From the NCBI GenBank assembly GCA_019752115.1, contig JAIEMN010000010.1, positions 1-64,000 of the forward strand: a stretch of 64,000 bases of DNA, written 5' to 3'. Under the pieces are notes generated by a model. The model did no database searches. It was not told the origin of the DNA and saw nothing but the letters and a program-made list of their open reading frames with translations. Positions 25,576 to 36,569 of this stretch are shown here, one piece after another; position 1 is the first letter of the stretch; each line of letters begins with the position of its first letter. A program made the translations under genes and the position numbers. The DNA is from Gemmatimonadaceae bacterium (GTDB lineage: Bacteria; Gemmatimonadota; Gemmatimonadetes; Gemmatimonadales; Gemmatimonadaceae).

Positions 25576-26239
25576 GTCGCTCCGCGACCGCCGAGAAGCG
25601 CGCCCAGGCCAGCCACGCCGCGACCGCCGACCCGATGTGCCAGAGCGCATGTCCCTGCAGCAGCGAGTCCGGCGTGCACCACCAGCGCAGCAGATCCAAC
25701 GTCCAGATCACGAACGATGCGCCGAGCACGAGGAGGGCGGGCACGAGCGCGCGCCGTTCCGATGGCGTGGCCAGCAGCACCGTGCACATGACGAGAGCCG
25801 CGAAGACGTAGCGGCGGAGTTCCGGCACCAGCACCAGGCCGCTCAGCAACACGCTGTTCGCCAGCACATACAACACGGCGACGCGCCCGCTACGCCAGGC
25901 GAAACGGCGCGCGAGGATCGCGAGCACGAACCAGGTCACCACCAGATACATGCCGAGGACGTCGGCGGTCTGCGTGGCAAAGGTCAGCGTCGCGTGGAAG
26001 GCGAACGACGCCGCGCCCACGAGCAGGACGGCCAGCGCATAGAGGCGATCACCGCCGCCCCGGCTGCGCGCGAGCACCAGCAGCGCGACGCCCACGAAGG
26101 CCAGGTTGCTCAGCGCGTTGGATGGCTGGAGCAGGGGCCCGGCGTCCGGCGCGGTCCGCGGGGCCTCGCAGAAACAGTGATCGGGCCAGCAGCTGGCCGG
26201 GGAGACCGGCACGCCGGCGGGAGGCAAGAGATCGGGCAC
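25562..26239 (-). CDS. Alkaline ceramidase-like membrane hydrolase (CREST family)
   Basis: A 225-residue protein with about seven membrane helices. It carries the full CREST active-site set: D20/E25 in PDHCFCEA, QPSN(A)LSNLAF (38-48), S78 and H82 in ASFAFHA, D93, and H197/H201 in GHALWH. The spacings S-4-H, H-11-D and H-4-H equal those of human ACER3 (S77, H81, D92, H217, H221), where the three His bind zinc. It is therefore predicted to hydrolyse the amide of ceramide or a related lipid. It is divergent from ftsZ, with 378 bp between. Whether this organism makes sphingolipids cannot be told from the window. Confidence 0.85.
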   Translation of the reverse strand: MPDLLPPAGVPVSPASCWPDHCFCEAPRTAPDAGPLLQPSNALSNLAFVGVALLVLARSRGGGDRLYALAVLLVGAASFAFHATLTFATQTADVLGMYLVVTWFVLAILARRFAWRSGRVAVLYVLANSVLLSGLVLVPELRRYVFAALVMCTVLLATPSERRALVPALLVLGASFVIWTLDLLRWWCTPDSLLQGHALWHIGSAVAAWLAWARFSAVAERRREM

Positions 26240-26343
26240 GTCGGGAATATGACGGGCGCATCAGACGGAGACATCACATCCGTGCGAGGCGCACATGTCA
26301 GCCGGTGCATCCAATGTCACGCGAGCGCGAAAACGGTGCCTGA

Positions 26344-26352
26344 TGTGGATAA
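26344..26352 (-). promoter_or_regulatory. DnaA box (exact TTATCCACA)
   Basis: The forward sequence TGTGGATAA is the exact complement of the consensus 9-mer DnaA box TTATCCACA. It sits about 70-100 bp upstream of the candidate ftsZ promoter. DnaA binding is inferred from the match alone. Confidence 0.55.
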
Positions 26353-26419
26353 CTCGCCACCCGAAAACGGACCGGCCCGGAGCGTGATGAAATCCGCCAA
26401 GTTGCGTCAAATCCACGGG

Positions 26420-26447
26420 TTGCGCGGCACGAACGAACGTGTATTCT
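26420..26447 (+). promoter_or_regulatory. Candidate ftsZ promoter TTGCGC-N16-TATTCT
   Basis: TTGCGC (26420-26425) and TATTCT (26442-26447) are separated by 16 bp, in the gene-free region upstream of ftsZ. Transcription from here would leave a long leader of about 165 nt. Pattern match only. Confidence 0.4.
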
Positions 26448-26617
26448 AGGGTGGTTCGGCCTGTAGTCTCCGCTCCGTCCACATTTGCACATCCCGCCGG
26501 CAGCGCGGACCACCAATCCCGGTGGTGCTCGCCGCGCCGGCTTCAGGGCCCGGTTCCCTCCCCGGGTTCTGCGACCTCCACCCTGTGCCCGCCAAGCCCC
26601 GTATGGAGCTCCCCCGG

Positions 26618-27892
26618 ATGACGTTCGAGTTCGAAGAGAACGCCCCTCAGAACGCCCGCATGAAGGTCGTGGGTGTCGGGGGCGGCGGCGGCAACGCCGT
26701 GAACCGCATGATCGAGGAACACCTCGAGGGTGTGGAGTTCATCTCGGTGAACACCGACGCGCAGGCCCTGATGAACTCGAAGGCCGACGTCAAGATCCAG
26801 ATCGGTAAAAAGCTCACGCGCGGCCTTGGGGCCGGCGCGCGCCCGGAGATCGGGCGCCAGGCCATCGAGGAGAATCGCGAGGATGTGAAGCGCGTCATCG
26901 GCAACGCCGATCTCGTCTTCGTGACCTGCGGTATGGGCGGCGGCACCGGCACCGGTGCCGCTCCCGTCGTCTGCCAGCTTGCCCGCGAAGCCGGCGCCCT
27001 CACCGTCGGCATCGTCACGCGCCCCTTCCTGTTCGAAGGGCGCAAGCGCATGCGGCAGGCCGAGGAAGGCATCAGCGAGATGCGCAAGAATGTCGACACG
27101 ATGATCATCGTGCCGAACGAGCGCCTGCTTGCCGTCGTCGGCAAGGGGATTCCGTTCCACGAAGCGCTCAAGAAGGCCGACGAAGTGCTGCTGCACGCCA
27201 CTCAGGGCATCTCGGTGCTGATCTCCGAGACGGGCCTCGTGAACGTCGACTTTGCCGACGTCCGGACCGTCATGGCGAACGGCGGCTCGGCGCTCATGGG
27301 CACCGGCATCGGCCGTGGTGAAAATCGCGCGGTGGAAGCCGCGCAGCAGGCGATTGCCTCGCCGCTGCTCGACAACGTCTCCATCTCCGGCGCCACCGGC
27401 GTCCTCGTGAACATCACCGGCGGCGAAGACCTCACCCTCGGCGAAGTCCACCAGATCAACGACATCGTGCACGATGCCGTGGGCGACGACGCGGAAATCA
27501 TCTTCGGCGCCGTCCACGAGCCGGCCATGATGGGCGAGATCCGCGTGACGGTCATTGCGACCGGTTTTGACCGCTATATGCAGACGGGCACCCCGGCCGC
27601 CGAGACCCGCGGCGTGGGCCACCCGGTCAGCCACGGCGGCCATCAGAGCTTTGCCCCTTCCGCCGGCCAGCCGGCCGGGGCATCTTTGCCTCCTGCCGCT
27701 GCCAAGCAGCCCGGCTCGGTTCTGCCGTTCCCCCGGCCGACGAGCGGGAGACCTGCCAACCAGCCTGCTCGTCCAGCACCGTGGGAAGGGGCGCCGCCTC
27801 GGCCGCCCCGGGTTCCGCCGCCAGCGCCGTCATCGAGCACCGAGTTCGATGACATGGAAATCCCGACGTTCATACGGAGACAGATGGATTGA
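26618..27892 (+). CDS. ftsZ: Cell-division tubulin FtsZ
   Basis: GTPase that polymerises into the division ring. From ATG 26618 (GGAG 9 bp upstream; ATG 26603 is the alternative) it has 424 residues. Nucleotide-binding [10 protein letters not shown] (19-28) and the tubulin signature GGGTGTG (107-113) are intact, as is the T7-loop NVDFADV. A Pro/Ala-rich disordered linker (about 335-410) leads to the C-terminal peptide [14 protein letters not shown], the expected FtsA-binding tail. It is separated from ftsA by 6.3 kb, and its stop overlaps the TTG of the next gene (TTGA). Confidence 0.98.
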   Translation: MTFEFEENAPQNARMKVVGVGGGGGNAVNRMIEEHLEGVEFISVNTDAQALMNSKADVKIQIGKKLTRGLGAGARPEIGRQAIEENREDVKRVIGNADLVFVTCGMGGGTGTGAAPVVCQLAREAGALTVGIVTRPFLFEGRKRMRQAEEGISEMRKNVDTMIIVPNERLLAVVGKGIPFHEALKKADEVLLHATQGISVLISETGLVNVDFADVRTVMANGGSALMGTGIGRGENRAVEAAQQAIASPLLDNVSISGATGVLVNITGGEDLTLGEVHQINDIVHDAVGDDAEIIFGAVHEPAMMGEIRVTVIATGFDRYMQTGTPAAETRGVGHPVSHGGHQSFAPSAGQPAGASLPPAAAKQPGSVLPFPRPTSGRPANQPARPAPWEGAPPRPPRVPPPAPSSSTEFDDMEIPTFIRRQMD

Positions 27893-29160
27893 CTTCCTCG
27901 CGTGGTAAGCTGCTCATCGCCGCCGGATGCCTCGGACTCGGAGCGGCTGCCATCGCGATTGGACGTCCCGTCACGGAACGCCCCGCGGCCAGCGTGCTGG
28001 CTGCGGGGTCTCGTGTTTCTGTCGCCTCCCGCTGGCGCGAACGCGTCGACACCATTCACCGCGGTGAGCCGCTCGCCCGCGTGCTGGAGCGTGCCGGCCT
28101 CGATCCCAAGGACGCGGCCTCGGCGCTCCTCGCGTCGCAGAGCATCAATGCCCGCAACGTGCGGGCGGGCACCACGATCACGACGCGCGTCAATCCCGAC
28201 TCCGGCAACTCGGAGATCGTCTTCCAGTTGGCCATCGATCGCATCGTCCGCCTGACCCGATCGGCAGCGTCGTCCTGGACCGAGAAGGAAGAGCGCCTGC
28301 CGTGGACCACCGACACGGTGCTGGTGGGCGGGGTGGTGAACTCCACCCTGGTGAACGCCATCGCCGATGGCGCCGGGGCCTTCCCGGCCGCCCAGCGCAT
28401 GGAGCTCGCGTACGCACTGGCCGATCTGCTCGAGTATCGCGTCGATCTGTCGCGCGATCTGCAGAAGGGCGATTCCGTGCGCGTGCTCGTGGAGCGTCAG
28501 CAGGCTCCCAACGGGCTGGTGCGCACCGGCAACATTCTCGCCGCGCGACTGACGGTGGATGGCAAGCCGGTCGAGACGATGCGCTTCGAGCAGAATGCGC
28601 GGGCCTCGTATTTCGATGCCGACGGCAAGTCGATGCGCGCGGCGTTCCTCCGCGCCCCGCTCGCGTTCCGCCGCATCTCGAGTGTCTTCGGCATGCGCAA
28701 GCACCCCATTCTCGGGATCACGCGGGCGCACCAGGGCATCGACTACGCCGCCGCGTCGGGCACGCCCGTGCGCGCGCTGGGCAATGGCCGGGTGATCTTT
28801 GCCGGCTGGAAGGGCGGCTACGGGCGCGTCGTCGAGATTCGGCACGCCAACGGTTTCGTGACCCGCTATGGGCACCTGAGTGCGTTCGGCGCAGGGATCC
28901 GCGCCGGCTCGGCGGTGTCGATTTCGCAGACCATCGGTAAGGTGGGGGCCTCCGGCCTCGCGACGGCGCCGCACCTCCACTTCGAAGTGCTCGTGGGCGG
29001 CGTGCATCGCAATCCGAGCCAGGCCTTCAAGAACCAGACGGGGGAGCCCTTGGCCCCGGGCCAGCGCGCGGCCTTCGATGCACTCAAGGCACGCCTCCTC
29101 GCGGCGCTCGAAGGGCGCAGCACCGACGCCCCCCGCTCGGTCCGTGTGAGCGGCGACTGA
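27889..29160 (+). CDS. M23 (LytM-type) murein peptidase
   Basis: A 423-residue exported zinc endopeptidase. It has an N-terminal hydrophobic anchor or signal (about 8-24), then a region (about 50-230) laid out like the LysM/OapA-type N-terminal part of membrane-anchored M23 proteins ([16 protein letters not shown]). The C-terminal LytM domain (about 265-375) shows zinc motifs HQGIDY and HLHFEV and the conserved RYGHLS. The TTG start overlaps the ftsZ stop (TTGA), with GGAGA 8 bp upstream, so its translation should be tied to ftsZ. Likely cuts murein crosslinks during constriction or activates amidases; this role is inferred from context. Confidence 0.9.
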   Translation: MTSSRGKLLIAAGCLGLGAAAIAIGRPVTERPAASVLAAGSRVSVASRWRERVDTIHRGEPLARVLERAGLDPKDAASALLASQSINARNVRAGTTITTRVNPDSGNSEIVFQLAIDRIVRLTRSAASSWTEKEERLPWTTDTVLVGGVVNSTLVNAIADGAGAFPAAQRMELAYALADLLEYRVDLSRDLQKGDSVRVLVERQQAPNGLVRTGNILAARLTVDGKPVETMRFEQNARASYFDADGKSMRAAFLRAPLAFRRISSVFGMRKHPILGITRAHQGIDYAAASGTPVRALGNGRVIFAGWKGGYGRVVEIRHANGFVTRYGHLSAFGAGIRAGSAVSISQTIGKVGASGLATAPHLHFEVLVGGVHRNPSQAFKNQTGEPLAPGQRAAFDALKARLLAALEGRSTDAPRSVRVSGD

Positions 29161-29225
29161 GACGCGCGGCGTCTGCCGGCGTCCGTGCCATCGTGAGCGG
29201 AGGGGACCCCCTCCGCGTAAAGCGA

Positions 29226-29267
29226 ACGGGGCAGGGGAATGCGAATTCTCGTGCCCCGTCCCCTTTC
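29226..29267 (+). terminator. Possible terminator after the ftsZ-M23 transcript
   Basis: Stem ACGGGGCA (29226-29233) with TGCCCCGT (29252-29259) and an 18-nt loop, followed by CCCCTTT. The loop contains the first possible ATG (29239) of the next gene, which argues that the real start is further on. Confidence 0.35.
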
Positions 29268-29298
29268 TCCCCGTCTGCCGCTCCGTGAGTTTTCGCCT

Positions 29299-31191
29299 GT
29301 GATTCGTTGGACGATTGCCATCGCCGTGGGCCTCGTGGCCGCCTGGCTCGCGTACGGGCGAGGCGGGAGCTCGGCGCGCGCCCATGCCTGGTGGCTCGCG
29401 GCCCTGCGTGCGCTCGCGGTGACTGCCGTGGCGGCGCTCCTCGTTGGCGCACCGGCCGGTCGTGCGACGCCGCTGGCGCCGCTGGTGGCGGTGGATGTGT
29501 CGAGCTCCGTTCGCCGCGCCAGCGGCGATGACAGCACGGCCGTGCGCGCGTGGCGTACCCGTCTCGCCGACAGTCTGAGTGCGTGGAGTGGCGGCGGACC
29601 GCTCGTGGTCGTGGGCGACTCGGTACGCGAGGCGACCAGCAGCGACCTCAAGACGTGGACGCCGAGCGACGCCACGTCGCGCGTGCGCAGTGCGGTAGAT
29701 CGCGCCGCCTCGTTGGGCCGCCCGTTGGTGCTCGTGACTGATGGCGAAGTGGATGACGCCGAAAGTCTCGCCGATGCGCCGGCCGGTTCTCGGGTCGCGT
29801 CGTGGCCCGCGTCGACCAAGCGCGATGTGGCCCTCGCCGACCTCACCGTGCCGGCGTCGGCCACGGGCGGCGATTCGCTGAGCGTATCGGTCGCGGTGGC
29901 CTCGGGTGGCGTGGCGACCCCTGACGGCACGCTGCAGCTGCGATTCGATGGCACCCCCGCGGGCAGCGCGGCCATTCCGGCGTTGGCACCGTATTCGACC
30001 ACGCGCATCACCACCACCGTCGTCGTGCCGCGCGGCACCGCGGTGGCACTGGTGCAGGCCGTCGCGCAGGTCGCCGCGGATGTTGAAGCGCGCAATGACA
30101 CGCTGACCGCGGCGGTGGAAGTTGGCGATCGCCCCAGTGCGGTGTTTGTGAGCACCGCGCCCGATCTCGATGTGCGCGAAGCGCTCACCGTGCTCCGCGG
30201 CGCGCTCGATGTGCCCACGAAGGCGTATCTCCGCATCGCGCCGAACGTGTGGCGCGTGGAAGGGTCGTACGCGCCGGTGAGTGAAGCCGAGGTGAAGGCC
30301 CGTGCCGCCCAGGCGGGTCTGCTGATTTTGCACGGCGACACCACTTGGCAGGGCGCCGTCACCAGCGGTGACACGACCGCCCGCGCGCGTGCGGCGGCGC
30401 GCGCACTGTGGACGCCGGCGCCGCCGACCACCGTGGCGAAGGCCGGCGAGCTCACGCGCACCCCCGAGTGGTACGCGAACGCCGCGCCGGCGTCGCCGTT
30501 GATGGCCGCGCTGGCCACGCTCCCGTTCGACTCGCTGCCGCCGATTACGCTGGCCGGCCCGGCGACGGGCGCACAGCCCGTGCTCACGGCGCAGTTGGGC
30601 AAGCGCGGTGCGGCCGTCGCGGCGGTGGCAACCCGCGAGGAGCGCGGCGTGCGCACGGCCGTCGTCTCAGGCTCCGGCTGGGCGGGCTGGTCGCTCCGCG
30701 GCGGGCGCAGCCGCGACGCATTCACCGCCCTGTGGGGCGCCCTCTTCGATTGGCTCGCCGCCGGTCGCGGCGATGTCCGTGCCGCACGCCCCGTGTCGGG
30801 TGTCGTGCGCGCCGGGGAACCGGTGCTCTGGCGCCGCGGCGGTGCCGACACGGTCGTGGCCGTCCAGCTGCGGAAGCGGTCGGCCGCCAACACGACCGCG
30901 GACACCACGACCCTGACGCTGCGCTTCACCAATCAGCGATTCGAAGCCGCCTCGCCCGCCCTCGCCACTGGGGTGTATGACGTCCAGGCGCCCGGCGGCC
31001 CGAGTGTGCTGGTGGTGAACGCGTCACGCGAGTGGATCCCGCGCGCGCCGACCGTCACCGCTGGCCCGGCCACCAAAGCGGCCAGCAGCAGCGACGCCCC
31101 GCGCTTTGCCGATATGGGCTGGCCGTTTGTGCTGGCACTGCTGCTCCTCTGCGCCGAGTGGGTCGGTCGCCGACTCGCTGGCCACCGTTAA
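29299..31191 (+). CDS. Membrane protein with VWA-like MIDAS motif
   Basis: About 630 residues from GTG 29299, with two N-terminal membrane helices (about 4-18 and 33-50), a large extracytoplasmic region and a C-terminal helix (about 608-624) ending WVGRRLAGHR. The extracytoplasmic part starts with a VWA-like core: DVSSS (66-70), a MIDAS D-x-S-x-S motif, and LVTDGEVDD. The layout resembles the large membrane proteins of BatA/BatB-like or uncharacterised VWA families. An ATG at 29239 would add 20 residues but lies inside a hairpin. It is followed 14 bp later by ftsY. Function unknown; metal-dependent protein binding is the usual VWA role. Confidence 0.7.
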   Translation: MIRWTIAIAVGLVAAWLAYGRGGSSARAHAWWLAALRALAVTAVAALLVGAPAGRATPLAPLVAVDVSSSVRRASGDDSTAVRAWRTRLADSLSAWSGGGPLVVVGDSVREATSSDLKTWTPSDATSRVRSAVDRAASLGRPLVLVTDGEVDDAESLADAPAGSRVASWPASTKRDVALADLTVPASATGGDSLSVSVAVASGGVATPDGTLQLRFDGTPAGSAAIPALAPYSTTRITTTVVVPRGTAVALVQAVAQVAADVEARNDTLTAAVEVGDRPSAVFVSTAPDLDVREALTVLRGALDVPTKAYLRIAPNVWRVEGSYAPVSEAEVKARAAQAGLLILHGDTTWQGAVTSGDTTARARAAARALWTPAPPTTVAKAGELTRTPEWYANAAPASPLMAALATLPFDSLPPITLAGPATGAQPVLTAQLGKRGAAVAAVATREERGVRTAVVSGSGWAGWSLRGGRSRDAFTALWGALFDWLAAGRGDVRAARPVSGVVRAGEPVLWRRGGADTVVAVQLRKRSAANTTADTTTLTLRFTNQRFEAASPALATGVYDVQAPGGPSVLVVNASREWIPRAPTVTAGPATKAASSSDAPRFADMGWPFVLALLLLCAEWVGRRLAGHR

Positions 31192-31205
31192 TCCGATCGT
31201 CTGTT

Positions 31206-32115
31206 ATGGCTCGCCTGTTTCGCAAGAAAGATGATGTGCCCAAGCGCTCCCTCTGGCAGCGCGTCAAGGATGTCGTTCGCACCGATCTGGGCGTCCTGTT
31301 CAAGGGCGTCGATGAAGGCTCGCTCGAAGCGCTCGAAACGCTCCTCATCGAAAGTGATTTCGGCGTGCCCACCGCGCTCGCGCTGGTGGCTGAAGTCGAA
31401 CGCCGGCACAAGCGCGGTGAGGTCAAGACCGAAACGGAATTCCGCACCGCGCTGGCCGATGGCGTGGAAGCCGCGTTGCGGAAAGGGAACAGTGATCCGG
31501 CCATGCACGAGGCGGCGAGCGGCCCCACGGTGCTCCTGGTCATCGGCGTGAACGGCGCGGGCAAGACCACGTTCATCGGCAAGCTGGCGGCGCGCTACAA
31601 GGCGCAGGGCAAGCGCATTCTGCTTGGCGCGGCCGACACATTCCGGGCCGGGGCGATCGATCAGCTGCGCGTCTGGTCGGAGCGCGCGGGCGTGGAGTTC
31701 GTGGGCGGGGCGCCCGGCAGTGATCCGGCGTCGGTTGCCTACGATGCCGTCGACGCGGGTGTCACCCGCGGCGTGGATCTGGTGATCGTCGATACGGCCG
31801 GACGATTGCACACCAGTGACGATCTGATGACGGAGCTGCGCAAGATTCACCGCGTGATCAAGAAGCGACTCCCCGACGCGCCGCACGAGGTGCTCCTCGT
31901 GCTCGACGGGACCATCGGCCAGAACGCGCTCTCGCAGGCGCGCACCTTCTCGGCGGCGGTCCCGGTCACGGGCATTGTCGTCACCAAGCTCGATGGCACG
32001 GCGAAGGGCGGGATCGTGGTGGCGGTGCATGAGGCGCTCGATGTCCCCATCAAGTTCGTCGGGCTCGGCGAGCAGGTGGGCGATCTCGAGCCGTTCGACG
32101 CGGGCGACTACGCGC

Positions 32116-32135
<20 letters not shown>
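31206..32135 (+). CDS. ftsY: Signal recognition particle receptor FtsY
   Basis: SRP-type GTPase that docks ribosome-SRP complexes at the inner membrane. ATG 31206 gives 309 residues: the N domain (about 15-90), then the G domain with G1 GVNGAGKTT, DTFRAGAIDQL, G3 DTAGRLH, G4 TKLDGTAKGG and the closing GLGEQVGDLEPFD. It lacks the long acidic A domain of the E. coli protein; the basic MARLFRKKDDVPKR N-terminus probably serves as the membrane-targeting sequence. Its last 20 bp overlap the recG start. Confidence 0.97.
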
Positions 32136-34233
<2,098 letters not shown>

Positions 34234-34248
34234 CCCGTCGGATCGCCC

Positions 34249-34270
34249 GCCGGGCGACCGCCGGGCGACC
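34249..34270. repeat. Two tandem copies of an 11-bp unit
   Basis: GCCGGGCGACC occurs twice head to tail just after recG. It can fold into short G/C hairpins, but there is no T-tract, so a terminator role is unclear. Confidence 0.4.
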
Positions 34271-34381
34271 GACGCGGGGCGAGACGCCAGCGATTACCTG
34301 ACAGCGGGGGGCGTTATCGGGCGATACCGTGTGGGACCCACCCCGGTCCTGCCGATTGTCCGCCCCGCTAGTCCGCTCTGC

Positions 34382-36517
34382 ATGTTCTTGACGCTCCACT
34401 CCACGCCGCCCCGGGCGTGGCGCGTTGCCGCACTCGTGCTGCTCGCCGGCGCCGCGGTTGGCCTGCTGATCGAGCGGTCGTATCGCGCGCAGTTACTTCG
34501 CGCCGAGCGCGTGCGAGCGCCGGAAGCGGCGGCCCCATTTGCCGACGCGCTGGAACTGGCATTCAATCAGCACATTGGGCAGTTGGGGGGCGTCCGCGCC
34601 TTCGTAGACGCCGCCCCGAACCGGGCGGCACTCGATTCCGCGTTCCCAGTCGTCGCGGCCGGGTTGCTGCAGACCGCCGGCGAGGTGCGCAGCGTCTACT
34701 TGGTCGAGGATGGGCGCATCGTGCAGGTCTATCCGCTCGCGCTCGCGCGGCAGTATATCGGTCACGACCTGCGAACGGACACCCGCCCCGGTATCGCCGC
34801 CAATCTCGCCCGTGCCGCGCGCAGCGATACCGTCGTGGTCTCCGGGCCCATGCCGCTGCTGTCTGGGGGCCGTGGCCTTTCGCTGCGCCAGCGACTCGCG
34901 AGACCGCGCCCCGGCATGCCGGACATGGTGTCCATGGCCCTCGATCTCGACTCGCTCCTCGATCACGCGGCGCGTACCCCGCTGCCGGCCGGGCTGCAGA
35001 TCGAGCTGCGCGATCAGCGCGGCGCCCTGCTGGGTGGGGAGGCGTTGCGAGACGGCGCCACCTTCGAGCCCGGGGTGGAATTGGGCGACGTGCGCTTCGT
35101 CTTGCGCGTGGCGCCGCGGGCCGGGTGGGCGGCGGCCATCGCACCGCAACTGTTCCCCATTCGCGTGGCGATCGTGGAGATCGTGCTGCTCCTCGCGGTG
35201 GTAGCGCTCAGCGTGACGGGGGCGCGCGAGCGACTCGAGCAGGCCGTGGAGGTGCGGACCAGAGAGTTGGAAGGCGCGAACGCCCGGCTTCGCCGCGAAT
35301 CGAACGAACGCGCGAGTCTCGAAGAGCAGCTGTTGCACTCGCAGAAAATGGAAGCGGTCGGCACGCTCGCCAGCGGCGTCGCGCATGATTTCAACAACCT
35401 GCTGACGGCGATCCTCGGCTTCACGCAGCTCGCCGAAGAGCAGGTGCAGGGGGTGCTCGATGACGGGACTGATCCCCCCCTCCAGGCGCATCTGGTGGAG
35501 GTCCGTCAGGATCTCACCGAGATCCTCAAGGCTGCCGATCGCGCCTCGCTGCTCACCTCCCAACTGCTGGCCTTCAGCCGCCGACAGAAGGTCTCGCCGG
35601 CGCCGCTCGATGCGAACGTGGTCGTGAACGACCTCGAGCGCATGCTGCAGCGCCTGATCGGCGAAACGGTCTCGCTGGTCACCGAGCTCGCGACTGACCA
35701 CCTGCCGATCATGGCCGACAGTGGCCAGTTCTCGCAGGTCGTGTTGAACCTGGTGGTGAATGCGCGCGATGCCCTGCCGCGCGGCGGGCTGGTGCGGGTG
35801 CACACGGGTCCCCTCACCCTGGCGGCGCCGGCGGCCGATGGGCCCGTGGCCGGGCTGTCCGCCGGTGCCTGGGTGCTCGTGACCGTCGAGGACAATGGCA
35901 CGGGCATGACGCCCGAAGTGCAGGCGCGCATGTTCGAACCCTTCTTCACCACCAAGCCGCTCGGACACGGGACCGGGCTCGGGTTGAGCACCGTGTACGG
36001 CATCGTCACGCAGGCCGGCGGGCAGCTGTTCGTGGATAGCCTCCCGGGGCGGGGCACGACCGTCACCGTGGCCTGGCCGCGCTTCGAGGGCGTCTTGGTG
36101 CCGCCCGCGCCGTCGCCGGCCGACCGTGAGCGGAATGACGCCCTTGTCCTCGTGGTGGAAGACGAGCCGGGGCTCCGGCGCCTGGTCGCCGAGATTCTGC
36201 GCCGCCGTGGGCACCGGGTCCGCGTGGCGGAACACGGCGTCGCGGCGCTCGAACAGCTCGACGCCGGGCTCGAACCGGCCCTCGTCGTGACGGACGTGGT
36301 CATGCCGCGGATGGGCGGGCGCGAGCTGGCGAGCCAGATCGCCAGCCGAGGACTGACGGTCCCGGTGCTGTTCATGTCCGGCTATCAGGCGGGTGAGGAG
36401 CTTCCCGATGACGAGGCCCACCGCTTCATCGGCAAGCCGTTTACCCCGGACACCCTCGTGCAGGCCGTGCGGCAGGCCATCGACGGCGCCACGGTTCCGG
36501 GGGCCGGCGGGCGTTGA
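34382..36517 (+). CDS. Hybrid sensor histidine kinase with CHASE-like sensor and receiver
   Basis: A 711-residue membrane kinase from ATG 34382 (GTG 34331 is an alternative). Membrane helices at about 13-30 and 259-282 enclose a periplasmic domain resembling CHASE (FVDAAPNRAALDSAFP, YPLALARQYIGHDLRT). Next come a coiled coil, HisKA with H335 (GVAHDFNNLLTAILG), HATPase (NLVVNARDALP, GTGLGLSTVYGI) and a C-terminal receiver with phospho-acceptor D638 (VVTDVVMPRMGG). This order is typical of hybrid kinases that signal through a phosphotransfer protein or remove phosphate. No cognate output gene is adjacent. The sensed ligand is unknown; CHASE domains bind small molecules. Confidence 0.92.
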   Translation: MFLTLHSTPPRAWRVAALVLLAGAAVGLLIERSYRAQLLRAERVRAPEAAAPFADALELAFNQHIGQLGGVRAFVDAAPNRAALDSAFPVVAAGLLQTAGEVRSVYLVEDGRIVQVYPLALARQYIGHDLRTDTRPGIAANLARAARSDTVVVSGPMPLLSGGRGLSLRQRLARPRPGMPDMVSMALDLDSLLDHAARTPLPAGLQIELRDQRGALLGGEALRDGATFEPGVELGDVRFVLRVAPRAGWAAAIAPQLFPIRVAIVEIVLLLAVVALSVTGARERLEQAVEVRTRELEGANARLRRESNERASLEEQLLHSQKMEAVGTLASGVAHDFNNLLTAILGFTQLAEEQVQGVLDDGTDPPLQAHLVEVRQDLTEILKAADRASLLTSQLLAFSRRQKVSPAPLDANVVVNDLERMLQRLIGETVSLVTELATDHLPIMADSGQFSQVVLNLVVNARDALPRGGLVRVHTGPLTLAAPAADGPVAGLSAGAWVLVTVEDNGTGMTPEVQARMFEPFFTTKPLGHGTGLGLSTVYGIVTQAGGQLFVDSLPGRGTTVTVAWPRFEGVLVPPAPSPADRERNDALVLVVEDEPGLRRLVAEILRRRGHRVRVAEHGVAALEQLDAGLEPALVVTDVVMPRMGGRELASQIASRGLTVPVLFMSGYQAGEELPDDEAHRFIGKPFTPDTLVQAVRQAIDGATVPGAGGR

Positions 36518-36542
36518 AGTCGCTCGGCGGGCGGCCTACCTT
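36514..36542 (+). promoter_or_regulatory. Candidate asnS promoter TTGAAG-N17-TACCTT
   Basis: TTGAAG (36514-36519) and TACCTT (36537-36542) are separated by 17 bp. The -35 covers the stop of the hybrid kinase gene. The leader to the asnS ATG would be about 20 nt. Confidence 0.5.
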
Positions 36543-36569
36543 GCTGCCTCCCTCTCACCCGCCGCCGCC

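Larger units (their letters stand above)
26240..26617. promoter_or_regulatory. Control region between the ceramidase gene and ftsZ
   Basis: 378 bp without a gene, shared by two divergent transcripts. It holds an exact DnaA box (26344-26352), two weaker box-like sites (AAATCCACG near 26409 and CCGTCCACA near 26477), a candidate ftsZ promoter (26420-26447) and then a leader of about 160 nt that is C-rich and has no convincing open frame. An open frame continuous with ftsZ reaches back to 26522 but lacks a ribosome site. Confidence 0.6.

Noticed and set aside
26522-26617. Longer ftsZ from the GTG at 26522
   Set aside because: No ribosome site, Pro-rich and unlike FtsZ N-termini; ATG 26618 has GGAG at a good distance.
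29197-29216. Inverted repeat GCGGAGGGG/CCCCTCCGC after the M23 gene
   Set aside because: The arms leave a 2-nt loop and no T-tract follows, so it is not convincing as a terminator; the hairpin at 29226-29267 is the better candidate.
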